In this document: positions 34,950 to 43,358 of the stretch, in pieces
Position numbering within the stretch: the first letter of the stretch is position 1
Layout: the number at the start of each line of letters is the position of its first letter
Assembly (NCBI RefSeq): GCF_013283195.1
Contig: NZ_JABEKT010000001.1
Location: 3,049,473 to 3,113,472 of the forward strand
Source of the DNA: Ensifer adhaerens
GTDB lineage: Bacteria > Pseudomonadota > Alphaproteobacteria > Rhizobiales > Rhizobiaceae
Direction: 5' to 3'
DNA length: 64,000 nucleotides
Made by a program: the position numbers and the translations under genes
Notes under the pieces: model-generated
The model's database searches: none
What the model was told of the DNA's origin: nothing
What the model saw: only the letters and a program-made list of their open reading frames with translations

Positions 34950-35825
34950 TTGAGCGAGATCAGACTTTTCGTCACCACCACCGAGAAGCAGGCGGAAGCC
35001 GTGCTCGACCGCTTGAGCGAGGTTTTCGGCGAAGAGGATTTTGCCATCGGCACGACGGAAGTCGACGAAAAGCGTGATGTGTGGGAAGCCTCGATCTACA
35101 TGATGAGGGTTGACGAGGAAGGCGTGAACGAACGCCTGACCGAGGCGCTGGCCGATGGCTTTGCCCATCTGGCGATCACGCGCGAAGTGCTGCCGGATAT
35201 CGACTGGATCGCCAAGTCGCTCGAGGGGTTGGCACCGGTGCGTGCCGGCCGCTTCGTCGTGCACGGCTCCCATGATCGCGACAAGGTCCGCACCGGCGAA
35301 ATCGCCATCGAGATCGAGGCAGGCCAGGCCTTCGGCACCGGCCACCACGGTACCACCGCGGGCTGCCTCGAGGTGCTGGCAACGGTCGCGCGCACCCGCA
35401 CGGTGCGCAATGTGCTCGACCTTGGCACCGGCAGCGGCGTGCTCGCGATCGCCGCCTGGAAGCTCCTGCACGTGCCGGTGCTTGCCACCGACATCGACCC
35501 GATCGCAACCCGCGTCGCCGAGGAAAACGCACGGCGCAACGGTGTCGTCACGGGCATGACCTTTGCGACCGCCCCCGGCTTTCACTCGACCGCCTTCAGC
35601 GGCAACGGCCCGTTCGACCTGATCATCGCCAATATCCTTGCCCGCCCGCTGATGAAGATGGCGCCGCAGCTGACCGCCAACCTCGCCCCCGGCGGCTCGG
35701 TGATCCTCTCGGGTATTCTCGCTGAACAGCGCTGGAAAGTGCTTGCCCACTACAACGGCCAGCACCTGCGCCACGTGCGCACCATCTGGCGCAACGGCTG
35801 GGTGACGATCCACCTGGAGAAGTAA
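34950..35825 (+). CDS. prmA: Ribosomal protein L11 methyltransferase
   Basis: SAM-dependent methyltransferase that trimethylates ribosomal protein L11; 291 aa. An N-terminal L11-binding domain (LSEIRLFVTTTEKQAEAVLD) leads to the methyltransferase core with AFGTGHHGTTAGCLE, motif I NVLDLGTGSGVLAIAA, and the PrmA-type NPP-like loop LIIANILARPL. The TTG at 34950 has AAGGACAG upstream and gives the family's usual N terminus; the in-frame ATG at 34869 would add 27 unlikely residues. Confidence 0.95.
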   Translation: MSEIRLFVTTTEKQAEAVLDRLSEVFGEEDFAIGTTEVDEKRDVWEASIYMMRVDEEGVNERLTEALADGFAHLAITREVLPDIDWIAKSLEGLAPVRAGRFVVHGSHDRDKVRTGEIAIEIEAGQAFGTGHHGTTAGCLEVLATVARTRTVRNVLDLGTGSGVLAIAAWKLLHVPVLATDIDPIATRVAEENARRNGVVTGMTFATAPGFHSTAFSGNGPFDLIIANILARPLMKMAPQLTANLAPGGSVILSGILAEQRWKVLAHYNGQHLRHVRTIWRNGWVTIHLEK

Positions 35826-35854
35826 TTTCGAACTTCGCCGACGCGCGCGCAGCG

Positions 35855-35902
35855 GCCCCTCATCCGCCTACCGGCACCTTCTCCCCGCACGCGGGGAGAA
35901 GG
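35855..35902 (+). repeat. Palindromic intergenic repeat, type with CTTCTCCCCGC
   Basis: CCTCATCCGCCTACCGGCA followed by a perfect hairpin CCTTCTCCCC-GCACGC-GGGGAGAAGG (35877-35902). Elements of this consensus occur in many intergenic regions of Rhizobiales. It lies 30 bases after prmA and may act as its transcript end. Confidence 0.7.
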
Positions 35903-36045
35903 CATCTGTGGCACCGCACCGCCACGTTATTACCTTCCCGCGCACTGGCGGTCTTCGAGCCAGGGCTATGCGCAGAGACGTCCTGTCGTCCGATAAACAA
36001 GCATCTCAGCCCACCGCCTTCCGCTGCGCCAGCCATCGCGCACGT

Positions 36046-36087
36046 CCCCTCGCCCCGCCTGCGGGGAGAGGGTTAGGGTGAGGGGCA
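36046..36087 (-). repeat. Palindromic intergenic repeat, type with CCCTAACCCTCTCCCC
   Basis: Read on the minus strand: TGCCCCTCACCCTAACCCTC then TCCCCGCAGGCGGGGCGAGGGGA, with outer arms CCCCTC/GAGGGG and an inner CCCCGC/GCGGGG hairpin. Related to but distinct from the repeat at 35855-35902 and in opposite orientation. Confidence 0.65.
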
Positions 36088-36200
36088 TTCGCAAACCACA
36101 ATGAGAGCCGGCATCGCACGGATGCCCGAAGGAAAAAGCGATATCAACGCAACCGTCGCGCCTGATGCGCTTCGCGCGCACACACTTTCAAAACCCGGAG

Positions 36201-36381
36201 AAAACGAAAAGGCCGCCACGTCCATCATGACGGGCGGCCCTTCGAAACAAAGGCGATGCCAGGGGCATCGCCTGCTGGTCGGCTTGAGACCGACCATGCC
36301 CGCGAGCCTGAGGAGGAGGAGCGCTCGAGCGGGCGTCTACCGTTCCGAAATTGACCACCCTTGAGGGAGGAGGAGAACAGA
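36201..36381 (-). ncRNA. Candidate small RNA with anti-Shine-Dalgarno loops (cuckoo/alpha-r14-like)
   Basis: No protein gene explains this strongly folded stretch. On the minus strand, 5' to 3': stem A (CUGUUC 36380-36375 with GAACGG 36345-36340) whose loop contains CCUCCUCCC; stem B (GCCCGC with GCGGGC, 36334-36298, plus inner GAGC/GCUC) whose loop contains CUCCUCCUCCUC; stem C, a perfect 7-bp hairpin (36296-36276); stem D, a perfect 10-bp hairpin (36273-36251); and finally a terminator, GGCCGCC with GGCGGCC (36239-36211), then UUUUCGUUUU. CCUCC-type motifs displayed in loops are the hallmark of the alpha-r14/cuckoo trans-acting RNAs of Rhizobiales. The 5' end is not defined; a TATAAG box near 36449-36454 or AATAGT near 36395 could be the -10. 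Confidence 0.7.
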
Positions 36382-36667
36382 ATGATCAACTATTCTCGGA
36401 ACTGCAGGCTTTTGAACCACCGGATGTTCGTCCGTGTTCGTTGAGGCGGCTTATAAACTATTATTCCGATAGAGAAAGCGGCTTCTTGGCATAGGAGCCA
36501 TGCACAAAGCGCATATGTATGGTAAATGAGCAATTGCCCTTCAAATCTGTGCACGCCATGCGGCACACTTGCCCGGCAGGAAGTCGCCTCTTTCCTCATA
36601 AGGGTCGTTTCCGCTAAGATCGCGCATCTTTCCCGCGGTTCTCCGCCCAATTTACCGGAAATCCCTC

Positions 36668-38503
36668 ATGTTTCAGTCCTTTGAAGTCACCTCCACGCCG
36701 CAGTTCGGCAAGGAGCGCACAGAAGCGTTGCGCGCGTCCTTCGCGAGCCTCGGCATCGACGGCTTTCTCGTGCCGCGTGCCGACGAGTTCCAGGGCGAGT
36801 ATGTGCCGGCCTCGTCCGAGCGGCTTTCCTGGCTGACCGGCTTTACCGGTTCGGCCGGTATCGCATTGATCACGCAGAGTCAGGCCGTCGTGTTCGTCGA
36901 TGGACGTTACGTCACCCAATTGAAAGAGCAGGTCGACGGGCAGGTCTTTACCGGCGGCGACCTGATCGGCGAGCCGCCGCATCTGTGGCTGGAAAACAAC
37001 GGCACCAAGGGCTTCAGGCTCGGCATCGACCCGTGGCTGCACACCGGTGCTGAAGTGCGCCGCTTGGAAAAGGCCCTTGCCACGCTCGGCGGCTCGCTGG
37101 TCTTCCTCGATCACAACCCGCTCGACCGCATCTGGACCGGACGCCCGGCGGCCCCGCTCGGCCGCGTCTCCATTCAGCCGATCGAACAGGCCGGTGAACT
37201 GGCCAAGGACAAGATCGCGATCATCGCGGCCGGCCTCGGCAAGGCCGGCGCCGGTGCCGTGGTGCTGACCGACCCCTCGTCCGTCGCCTGGACCTTCAAC
37301 ATCCGCGGCACCGATGTACCGCACACGCCGCATCCGCTCGCCCGCGCCATCGTCCATGCCGATGGCCGCGCCGAAATCTTCCTCGACAAGCGCAAGACCG
37401 GCATCGAGCAGGAAGCCTATCTCACCCAGATCGCCGAGATCGCCGCACCCTCGACCTTCGACGATCGCCTGAAGGCGCTCGGTGCTGCCGGCGCCGCCGT
37501 GATGCTCGACCCGGACCTCGCTTCGTTTGCCATTTCCGAGTTGATCCGCGGCAACGGCGGCAAGGTAGTCGAAGCCGTCGATCCGGCCCGCCTGCCCCGC
37601 GCCCAGAAGAACAAGGCCGAGATCGAGGGTTCCACCCGCGCGCATCTGCAGGACGGCGCTGCCATGGTCGAGTTCCTCGCCTGGCTCGACAGGGCCGAAC
37701 CCGGCACGGTCACCGAGATCGGCGCCGCCAACCAGCTGGAAGCCGCCCGCGCCACTGTCGGCGAGCGCATGCAGAACCCGCTGAAAGACATTTCCTTCGA
37801 CACCATCTCTGGCGCCGGTTCGCATGCGGCGATCATGCACTATCGCGTGACGACCGACACCGACCGCGCCATCGAAGCCGGAACCATGTTCCTGATCGAT
37901 TCCGGCGCGCAATACATCAACGGCACCACCGATATCACCCGCACGGTCGCGATCGGCGCGGTGCCGGAAGAGCAGAAGCGCTTCTTCACCCTGGTGCTGA
38001 AGGGCATGATCGCCATCAGCACGGCGCGTTTCCCCAAGGGCACGCGCGGCGTCGACCTCGACCCCTTGGCCCGCATCGCGCTCTGGAAGGCGGGCGCTGA
38101 TTACGCGCACGGCACCGGCCACGGCGTCGGCTCCTATCTCTCGGTGCATGAGGGCCCACAGCGCATCGCCCGGCTTTCCACCCAGGAGCTGCTGGCCGGC
38201 ATGATCCTTTCGAACGAGCCGGGCTACTACCGCCCTGGCGCCTTCGGTATCCGCATCGAAAACCTGATCGTGGTCCAGCCGGCCGAAGAGATCGCGGGCG
38301 GCGACTTGCCCATGCTCGGCTTCGATACGATCACCTATTGCCCGATCGACCGCCGCCTGGTGCTGCCGGCGCTTTTGACCGACGAGGAACTCGCCTGGTT
38401 CAACGCCTACCATGCCGAGACGCGCGAAAAGCTGATGCCATTGTTGGTCAGCGACGAGACCCGCAACTGGTTGAAGGCAGCAACCGAGGCGCTGAGCCGC
38501 TAA
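36668..38503 (+). CDS. Aminopeptidase P family protein (Xaa-Pro aminopeptidase, M24B)
   Basis: A 611-aa peptidase that removes N-terminal residues before proline. It has the three-domain long form: two creatinase-like N-terminal domains (about 15-305) and a pita-bread catalytic domain (about 315-540) with the metal ligands in DSGAQYINGTTDITRT (two Asp), HGTGHGVGSYLSVHE (His) and IRIENL (Glu), then the C-terminal extension seen in eukaryotic-type APP1. No signal peptide, so cytoplasmic. The ATG at 36668 gives the expected start; ended by the terminator at 38524-38570. Confidence 0.95.
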   Translation: MFQSFEVTSTPQFGKERTEALRASFASLGIDGFLVPRADEFQGEYVPASSERLSWLTGFTGSAGIALITQSQAVVFVDGRYVTQLKEQVDGQVFTGGDLIGEPPHLWLENNGTKGFRLGIDPWLHTGAEVRRLEKALATLGGSLVFLDHNPLDRIWTGRPAAPLGRVSIQPIEQAGELAKDKIAIIAAGLGKAGAGAVVLTDPSSVAWTFNIRGTDVPHTPHPLARAIVHADGRAEIFLDKRKTGIEQEAYLTQIAEIAAPSTFDDRLKALGAAGAAVMLDPDLASFAISELIRGNGGKVVEAVDPARLPRAQKNKAEIEGSTRAHLQDGAAMVEFLAWLDRAEPGTVTEIGAANQLEAARATVGERMQNPLKDISFDTISGAGSHAAIMHYRVTTDTDRAIEAGTMFLIDSGAQYINGTTDITRTVAIGAVPEEQKRFFTLVLKGMIAISTARFPKGTRGVDLDPLARIALWKAGADYAHGTGHGVGSYLSVHEGPQRIARLSTQELLAGMILSNEPGYYRPGAFGIRIENLIVVQPAEEIAGGDLPMLGFDTITYCPIDRRLVLPALLTDEELAWFNAYHAETREKLMPLLVSDETRNWLKAATEALSR

Positions 38504-38523
38504 GCCGGAATACGATCAGAGAC

Positions 38524-38570
38524 AAAACGAAAACGCCGCGGTTCATCAGAACCGCGGCGTTTTCGTTTTG
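38524..38570. terminator. Bidirectional Rho-independent terminator
   Basis: AAAACGCCGCGGTTC and GAACCGCGGCGTTTT form a near-perfect stem around ATCA, with A-rich and T-rich flanks (TTTTCGTTTTG on the plus side). It separates the aminopeptidase P gene from the convergent azlCD operon and can serve both. Confidence 0.9.
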
Positions 38571-38587
38571 GATGCGGGACTGCTCGC

Positions 38588-38902
38588 CTACAGCACCAGG
38601 TGGCGCAGCAGCATCACCACCACCCAGCCGATGACCAGCATGCGCAGGGTGGACAGGTTGAGCCCGAGCGCAATGGCGAAGGCGACAAACATCGAGACCG
38701 CCACGTCGAAGCCGCCATAGACGAAGGCGGGCGCGACCAGCGTCGTCAACACTGCGGCCGGCACGGCATTCAGCGCCGCCTCCAGCCGCGGCGGGATCTG
38801 CTTCATCTGGGTGATGAGCACATAACCGCCGATGCGGGTGACGAAGGTGGCAACGGCCGCCGCGATGATGAGATAGATAAGGTTGAGGTGCTGCGGATCC
38901 AT
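38588..38902 (-). CDS. azlD: AzlD, branched-chain amino acid exporter small subunit
   Basis: A 104-aa membrane protein with four helices, matching the AzlD family (FVTRIGGYVLITQ near the N terminus, then ALNAVPAAVLTTLVAPAF). AzlC and AzlD together export branched-chain amino acids or analogues. ATG 38902 follows the azlC stop by 3 bases and has GGAGG inside the azlC end, so it is translationally coupled. Confidence 0.93.
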   Translation of the reverse strand: MDPQHLNLIYLIIAAAVATFVTRIGGYVLITQMKQIPPRLEAALNAVPAAVLTTLVAPAFVYGGFDVAVSMFVAFAIALGLNLSTLRMLVIGWVVVMLLRHLVL

Positions 38903-38905
38903 GGC

Positions 38906-39625
38906 TCAGGCCTCCTTCTCGATGGCGACGGGCGGTGCAGCCACAGTCTCGACCGGCGGCAGGCAGGCAGCGAGCAGCACACCCGCCAGCGCCCCGATGC
39001 TGACATGCCAGGGCGAGCCGACGAAATGCATGCCGGCAACGGATGCGACGGCCGAAACGGCAACGATCGGCAGGAAGCGGTCGCGCTTGCGAAAACCCAT
39101 GACGAGGCCAAGGAAATAGATTGGCAAGAGCACGTCGAGGCCAATCGCCTTGGGGTCACCGATCATCTGGCCGAAGATCGCGCCCAGCAGCGTGTTGAAG
39201 ATCCAGGGGAAATAGATCACCAGCCCGAAGCCGAGATACCAGGGGAAGGTCACCGGCAGGCCGCGCTCGCCGCGTTTCTCAGTCTCGGCATATTGGGGAT
39301 CGACCAGCAGGAAGAAGGCGAAGAATTTCTGGATCGGCGTGAAATGCCGGATGTATTTGGCGATCGAGGCGGAATAGAGCACGTGGCGGAAGTTGACCGC
39401 GAACACCGAGAGCACCACCAGCCAGGGCTGGACGTGGTTGCCGAACAGCTCGATGCCGACCATCTGGCTCGCGCCGGCATAAACGGTCGCGCTCATGAAC
39501 ACGGTATCGGCGATGGTAAAGCCGTTGTCGACCGCAAGCGCGCCGAACAGCGCGCCGAACGGCGAAGCCGCCAGCATGATCGGAAAGCCGCCGCGCACGC
39601 CCTCCCAGAATTCGTCTTTTCTCAT
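38906..39625 (-). CDS. azlC: AzlC, branched-chain amino acid exporter large subunit
   Basis: A 239-aa membrane protein with about seven helices and the AzlC signature near the N terminus: FWEGVRGGFPIMLAASPFGALFGA (cut here: GVRGGFPIMLAASPFG), then SATVYAGASQMVGIELF. GGGAGGAACCC stands before ATG 39625. First gene of azlCD. No Lrp-type regulator gene is adjacent, but an inverted repeat lies 170 bases upstream. Confidence 0.95.
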   Translation of the reverse strand: MRKDEFWEGVRGGFPIMLAASPFGALFGALAVDNGFTIADTVFMSATVYAGASQMVGIELFGNHVQPWLVVLSVFAVNFRHVLYSASIAKYIRHFTPIQKFFAFFLLVDPQYAETEKRGERGLPVTFPWYLGFGLVIYFPWIFNTLLGAIFGQMIGDPKAIGLDVLLPIYFLGLVMGFRKRDRFLPIVAVSAVASVAGMHFVGSPWHVSIGALAGVLLAACLPPVETVAAPPVAIEKEA

Positions 39626-40062
39626 GGGTTCCTCCCGCGGCGCCTTGTCTCGGCGCCCGCGGCATGCTGCCTTCGATCAAGATCGATCGAGGCCACATGC
39701 AGCATTTCAAACTTGGTGTAACGGCCGTCGCGCGCCTTGGTGCTCACGGCTATCGTCCTGTGCCGGACAGATAGGCGCTTCGCCCCTGCCCAACAATTCA
39801 ATTGCGCTTATACAATGATTGAATTTTATGATGCCTGGCGGCTGCAGGCTTGAACGAAATGCGCATGAGGCCGGCAAACGCTGGCGTTTCGTTGCCGCCG
39901 ACATCCCATGTCCAGACAACCGTCAGGTCAACATGAGGTCAGCCTGAGGCCCATCCGGGATCACCCCGGTGGGATGGGGCGCAGGCCGCATCGACCTGCC
40001 CCCTTGTCACAAGCGCCGTGCTTTCATTCGGCACGGGCAAAGTCGCGTGAAGGCGGAACGCC
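39626..40062. other. Intergenic region between azlC and panB
   Basis: 437 bases containing the azlC upstream region. The main feature is the AATTCAAT/ATTGAATT inverted repeat at 39795-39825, in an AT-rich island. A GCATCCGGGA-like G/C-rich partial palindrome lies near 39950-39975. No coding sequence with a ribosome binding site was found. Confidence 0.45.
39795..39825. promoter_or_regulatory. Candidate operator upstream of azlCD
   Basis: AATTCAAT (39795-39802) and ATTGAATT (39818-39825) are a perfect 8-base inverted repeat with a 15-base spacer containing TTATAC. AT-rich, dyad-symmetric sites of this size suit Lrp/AsnC-family regulators, which control azlCD in Bacillus. It could also carry the promoter. 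Confidence 0.4.
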
Positions 40063-40884
40063 TTAGCGCTTGACCTGGAACGTATGTTCGATGCCCGGGA
40101 AGCTGCGCGCCTTCACCTCCGCCGCATATTCCTCGGCCGCCTTGGAAATCGCCGGAGCCAGCTCGGCGAAATGCTTGACGAAGCGCGGCTTGAAGTCGTT
40201 GAACAGGCCGAGCATGTCGTCGGAGACGAGGATCTGGCCATCACAGGCCGGCGACGCGCCGATGCCGATCGTCGGCGAACGCAACTCGCCGGTGATTTCG
40301 CGGGCAACCGGCTCGACCGTGCCTTCAACGACGATCGCAAACGCACCGGCATCATCGATCGCCTTGGCGTCGCGGCGGATCTTCGCCACTTCCTTCTCGT
40401 TGCGGCCGACCGAGCGATAGCCGCCGGTGGTGTTGACGAGCTGCGGCATCAGGCCGACATGACCGAGGACCGGAATGCCGCGGCTGACGAGGAAATCGAC
40501 GGTCTCGGCCATCTCGGCGCCACCTTCGAGCTTCACCGCGCTACAGCCGGTTTCCTTCAGGATGCGGGCGGCACTGCGGAAGGCCTGTTCCTTGGATTCC
40601 TGATAGGAGCCGAACGGCAGATCGATGACGATGCAGGAGCGCTCCGAACCGCGCATGACCGCCTGGCCATGGGCGATCATCATGTCGAGCGTGACGCCGA
40701 CGGTGGTGTCGAGACCGTAGAGCACCATGCCGAGCGAATCGCCGACCAGCAGGAAATCGACATGCGGATCGAGCAGCCGGGCGATCGGCGTCGTATAGGC
40801 CGTCAGGCTGACGATCGGGCGTTCGCCCTTCAGCGCTTCGATGCTGGCGGGGCTCAGGCGGCGTTTCGAGGACTGTACGCTCAT
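40063..40884 (-). CDS. panB: 3-methyl-2-oxobutanoate hydroxymethyltransferase
   Basis: First step of pantothenate synthesis: transfers a hydroxymethyl group to alpha-ketoisovalerate to give ketopantoate. The 273-aa length is typical. Signatures: [30 protein letters not shown] (metal Asp), [12 protein letters not shown], and [16 protein letters not shown] with its catalytic Glu. It starts 2 bases after the panC stop and is co-transcribed with it. Confidence 0.97.
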   Translation of the reverse strand: MSVQSSKRRLSPASIEALKGERPIVSLTAYTTPIARLLDPHVDFLLVGDSLGMVLYGLDTTVGVTLDMMIAHGQAVMRGSERSCIVIDLPFGSYQESKEQAFRSAARILKETGCSAVKLEGGAEMAETVDFLVSRGIPVLGHVGLMPQLVNTTGGYRSVGRNEKEVAKIRRDAKAIDDAGAFAIVVEGTVEPVAREITGELRSPTIGIGASPACDGQILVSDDMLGLFNDFKPRFVKHFAELAPAISKAAEEYAAEVKARSFPGIEHTFQVKR

Positions 40885-40886
40885 TC

Positions 40887-41762
40887 TCAGGCAACCTTTG
40901 CAAAACGTGCGGATTTGGACGCAATCACGCGGTTATCGAGCAGCTTCGTCGTGCCGAAGCGGACGAAGAGCAACAGGAGGACCGGCTTTTTACCGACCTC
41001 GTGAATGGTTTCGAGCGTGTCGGGGTCGCGCAGCGCCACGACTTCGGGCCGTGCGAGCGGCTCGGTCGAGAGAAATGCGATAACCGCCTTTTCCACCTCG
41101 GCAGCGTCGGTGATGCCGGACGCCACCAGCCGTTCGGCCTCGGCAAGCGCCTTCGGCACGATGGCCGCCGCCCGGCGTTCTTCTGCCGTCAGATAGACAT
41201 TGCGCGACGAACAGGCGAGCCCGTCGGCCTCGCGCACCGTCGGAACGCCGACGACGGAAACCGGCTGAGCGAGATCTTCGACCATGCGGCGAATGATCTG
41301 CAGCTGCTGGAAATCCTTCTCGCCGAAATAGGCTCGGTCCGGCTGAACGATGTTGAACAGCTTGGTGACGACGGTCGAAACGCCGGCAAAGTGGCCAGGA
41401 CGCACCGAGCCTTCGAGCTCGGAACCGAGCTTCGGCACGTCGACGACCGTTTCCATCGGGCGCGGATACATGTCGGACACGTCAGGCGAAAACAGGAAGT
41501 CGACGCCGCCCTGCTCCAGCATCGCCTGGTCGCGTGCGAGATCGCGCGGATACTTGCTGAGATCTTCGTTGGGGCCGAACTGCAGCGGGTTGACGAAGAT
41601 GCTGGCAACCACGACATCGTTGTCTTCACGCGCGCGTCGCACAAGTTCCATATGGCCGACATGAAGATAGCCCATGGTCGGCACGAGCCCGACCGTTCGG
41701 CCTGCACGGCGGTGCTCGGAAAGGGCTGCGCGCAGCTCGGCAATGGTGGTGATGGTCTTCAA
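40887..41762 (-). CDS. panC: Pantothenate synthetase
   Basis: Condenses pantoate and beta-alanine with ATP to pantothenate; 291 aa. The HxGH-type nucleotide motif is HVGHMEL (34-40) after [24 protein letters not shown] and ACSSRN-like CSSRNVYL (KMSKS-equivalent) are present. The start is TTG at 41762, with GGAGGGT 7-9 bases upstream; a TTG five codons earlier would include that site. First gene of panCB. Confidence 0.96.
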   Translation of the reverse strand: MKTITTIAELRAALSEHRRAGRTVGLVPTMGYLHVGHMELVRRAREDNDVVVASIFVNPLQFGPNEDLSKYPRDLARDQAMLEQGGVDFLFSPDVSDMYPRPMETVVDVPKLGSELEGSVRPGHFAGVSTVVTKLFNIVQPDRAYFGEKDFQQLQIIRRMVEDLAQPVSVVGVPTVREADGLACSSRNVYLTAEERRAAAIVPKALAEAERLVASGITDAAEVEKAVIAFLSTEPLARPEVVALRDPDTLETIHEVGKKPVLLLLFVRFGTTKLLDNRVIASKSARFAKVA

Positions 41763-41814
41763 ATCCGGACCCTCCAATCCGCGAAGGCGCCGATCGCGCC
41801 CCGCCCCGCGGCAT

Positions 41815-41982
41815 ATGGCGCTTGGCCCGCTCCGCGAAAAGGCAATTGCACAAAATTTGGCTGCAAACCTCTATCTTGTGCAGCGCAAAAAGACAAACGG
41901 AAATGGTGCCGCTGCGAATGGGAACAACCCGGTCATCGACGTCGCACCGGCCAGACGCAAAAGTGCGGTACCGCTCCGATGA
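41815..41982 (+). CDS. Doubtful small ORF, 55 aa
   Basis: An ATG frame between the panC start and the VOC gene. It encodes a hydrophilic, Asn/Ala-rich peptide ([20 protein letters not shown] then [21 protein letters not shown]). Composition is protein-like, but there is no ribosome binding site and codon bias is weak. It could be a real small gene or chance; it occupies most of the panC promoter region on the opposite strand. Confidence 0.3.
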   Translation: MALGPLREKAIAQNLAANLYLVQRKKTNGNGAAANGNNPVIDVAPARRKSAVPLR

Positions 41983-42009
41983 ACTTGCGCCCCCTTGGCA
42001 CGCTGAGGC

Positions 42010-42396
42010 TCACTGAGCCGCAGACGCTGGCACCCGCCAAGGTGGATCGAGCCTGTTGGTTCCGGCGAAATAGAGCACGATACGGTTGCCGGCGGGATCA
42101 AAAACTTCGGCTTCCCGCCAGAGCCAGCTTCTGTCAGCAGGGCCGCTTGCAAACAGGATGCCGGCCTCGATCAGCCGGCTGACGGTCAGATCCAGATCAT
42201 CGCACTCGAAATAGACGGTGGTCCCGCCCGCCCTCGCCTCGCCCTGATGCAGCGAAAATGAACTGCCTCCGTCAGGGCAGACGAAGCGCACATAATGCGG
42301 CCTTGCATCGACGATCGGCTCCAGGCCGAGTGTCCGGTAGAATTTCCACCCGGCATCGAGATCGGGCATCGTCACCGTTACCTGGTTCAAGCGCAT
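42010..42396 (-). CDS. VOC family protein (glyoxalase/dioxygenase superfamily)
   Basis: A 128-aa protein with paired beta-alpha-beta-beta-beta modules: MRLNQVTVTMPDLDAGWKFYRTLGLEP and later VFDPAGNRIVLYFAG, whose Asp/Glu-x-N region is typical. The expected metal ligands are incomplete: the first-strand position is Asn-Gln-Val rather than His, so catalytic activity is uncertain. Monocistronic. Substrate unknown. Confidence 0.85.
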   Translation of the reverse strand: MRLNQVTVTMPDLDAGWKFYRTLGLEPIVDARPHYVRFVCPDGGSSFSLHQGEARAGGTTVYFECDDLDLTVSRLIEAGILFASGPADRSWLWREAEVFDPAGNRIVLYFAGTNRLDPPWRVPASAAQ

Positions 42397-42564
42397 GATG
42401 TTTCCTCATGTCAAAGGCCCGCGGCCCGGTTCCTCCTGTCTCGCAGCACCCCTCAGCAGGGTCTGGAGACCACGGAACATCGGTCAGAAACATTCGCGGT
42501 GCAAATGATAAGCGCCCTGCCGGAAACCGTTGGTCCGAAGGGCGGCAAAGCCGGCAAAGTTCAG

Positions 42565-42595
42565 TGTGTCGCGCCGAAAAAATCGGCGCGACACA
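42565..42595 (-). terminator. Hairpin after the NAD(P)-binding reductase gene
   Basis: TGTGTCGCGCCG (42565-42576) pairs perfectly over 12 bp with CGGCGCGACACA (42584-42595). It lies 37 bases after the stop of the minus-strand gene. The U-run is weak (ACTGAACTTT), so termination is likely but not certain. Confidence 0.55.
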
Positions 42596-42631
42596 CCCGC
42601 GGGATTGGGCAGAGATCGGCTCCGGCGCCCC

Positions 42632-43231
42632 CTAGCCGAACTTGACGAGATTGATCGCCGGCAACGGCCCGCCCGGAAACTGCGCGAGCTTGGCCCCGAC
42701 CGCAAGCGACCCGAGATCGATACCGAAGAAGCCGAGCCGGTCGATCAGTCGGGCAACGTCGGCCTTTGCGCTCTGGTCGTCACCGGAGAAAAACAGCACG
42801 CGGTTGCCGCCTTCTGCCTCCGGATCACCCGAGAGGAGCTGTGCCAGCAGATGGTTGAAGGCCTTGACGACGCGGGCGCCGGGCACGAGGTCGGCAAAGA
42901 TCTCGCTCGACAATCGGCCGTCAAGCTCGGCCGGCTTGAACAGCGGCGCCTCGATCGGGTTGTTGGCGTCGATGGCGATGCGACCGTTCCAGGCTGGCAG
43001 GCCGGCAAGTGCTTTCGGCAATTTCGACCAGTTGACGGCAACGAGCACGATGTCGGCGCTTGCCGCCTCCTCCCGCGTGCCGGCGGTGATGAATGGCGAA
43101 AGTTCATCTGTCAGCGCCTTCAGGCTTTCCGGCCCGCGGCTGTTGGCGATGGTTGCAGGGATCGACGCTTTGGCGAGCGCCCGGGCGAAGGCCGACCCGA
43201 TGTTGCCGGATCCGATAATACCGATGGACAT
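42632..43231 (-). CDS. NADPH-dependent F420 reductase-like oxidoreductase
   Basis: A 199-aa Rossmann-fold protein of the F420_oxidored/NADP oxidoreductase coenzyme F420-dependent family. SIGIIGSGNIGSAFARALAK (dinucleotide loop GxGxxG), IANSRGPESL, VLVAVNWSKLP and ARVVKAFNHLL are visible. In bacteria without F420 such proteins are NADP-binding reductases of unknown substrate. The ATG at 43231 is preferred because GGAG is then 7 bases upstream; the ATG two codons earlier is too close to it. Confidence 0.88.
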   Translation of the reverse strand: MSIGIIGSGNIGSAFARALAKASIPATIANSRGPESLKALTDELSPFITAGTREEAASADIVLVAVNWSKLPKALAGLPAWNGRIAIDANNPIEAPLFKPAELDGRLSSEIFADLVPGARVVKAFNHLLAQLLSGDPEAEGGNRVLFFSGDDQSAKADVARLIDRLGFFGIDLGSLAVGAKLAQFPGGPLPAINLVKFG

Positions 43232-43358
43232 GGACATTCTCCTTGGTACGCGCCGCTGGTAGCAGCCGATTTCTTGGGGCTGCGGCGACGCTGATCAGGG
43301 TTGAGGAGTGTTGACGGGGCGCCGACCGGCACACCCGTTTCTCATCGACGTGGACCGG

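Noticed and set aside
36382-36444. A 20-codon plus-strand ORF (MINYSRNCRLL...) with an apparently perfect ribosome binding site GGAGGAGGAG
   Set aside because: The purine run is the complement of the anti-Shine-Dalgarno loop of the minus-strand RNA candidate; the terminator with U-run is on the minus strand, which better explains the region.
36614-38413. A 599-codon minus-strand open frame opposite the aminopeptidase P gene
   Set aside because: The plus strand encodes a complete M24 peptidase with its metal ligands; the antisense frame is a shadow.
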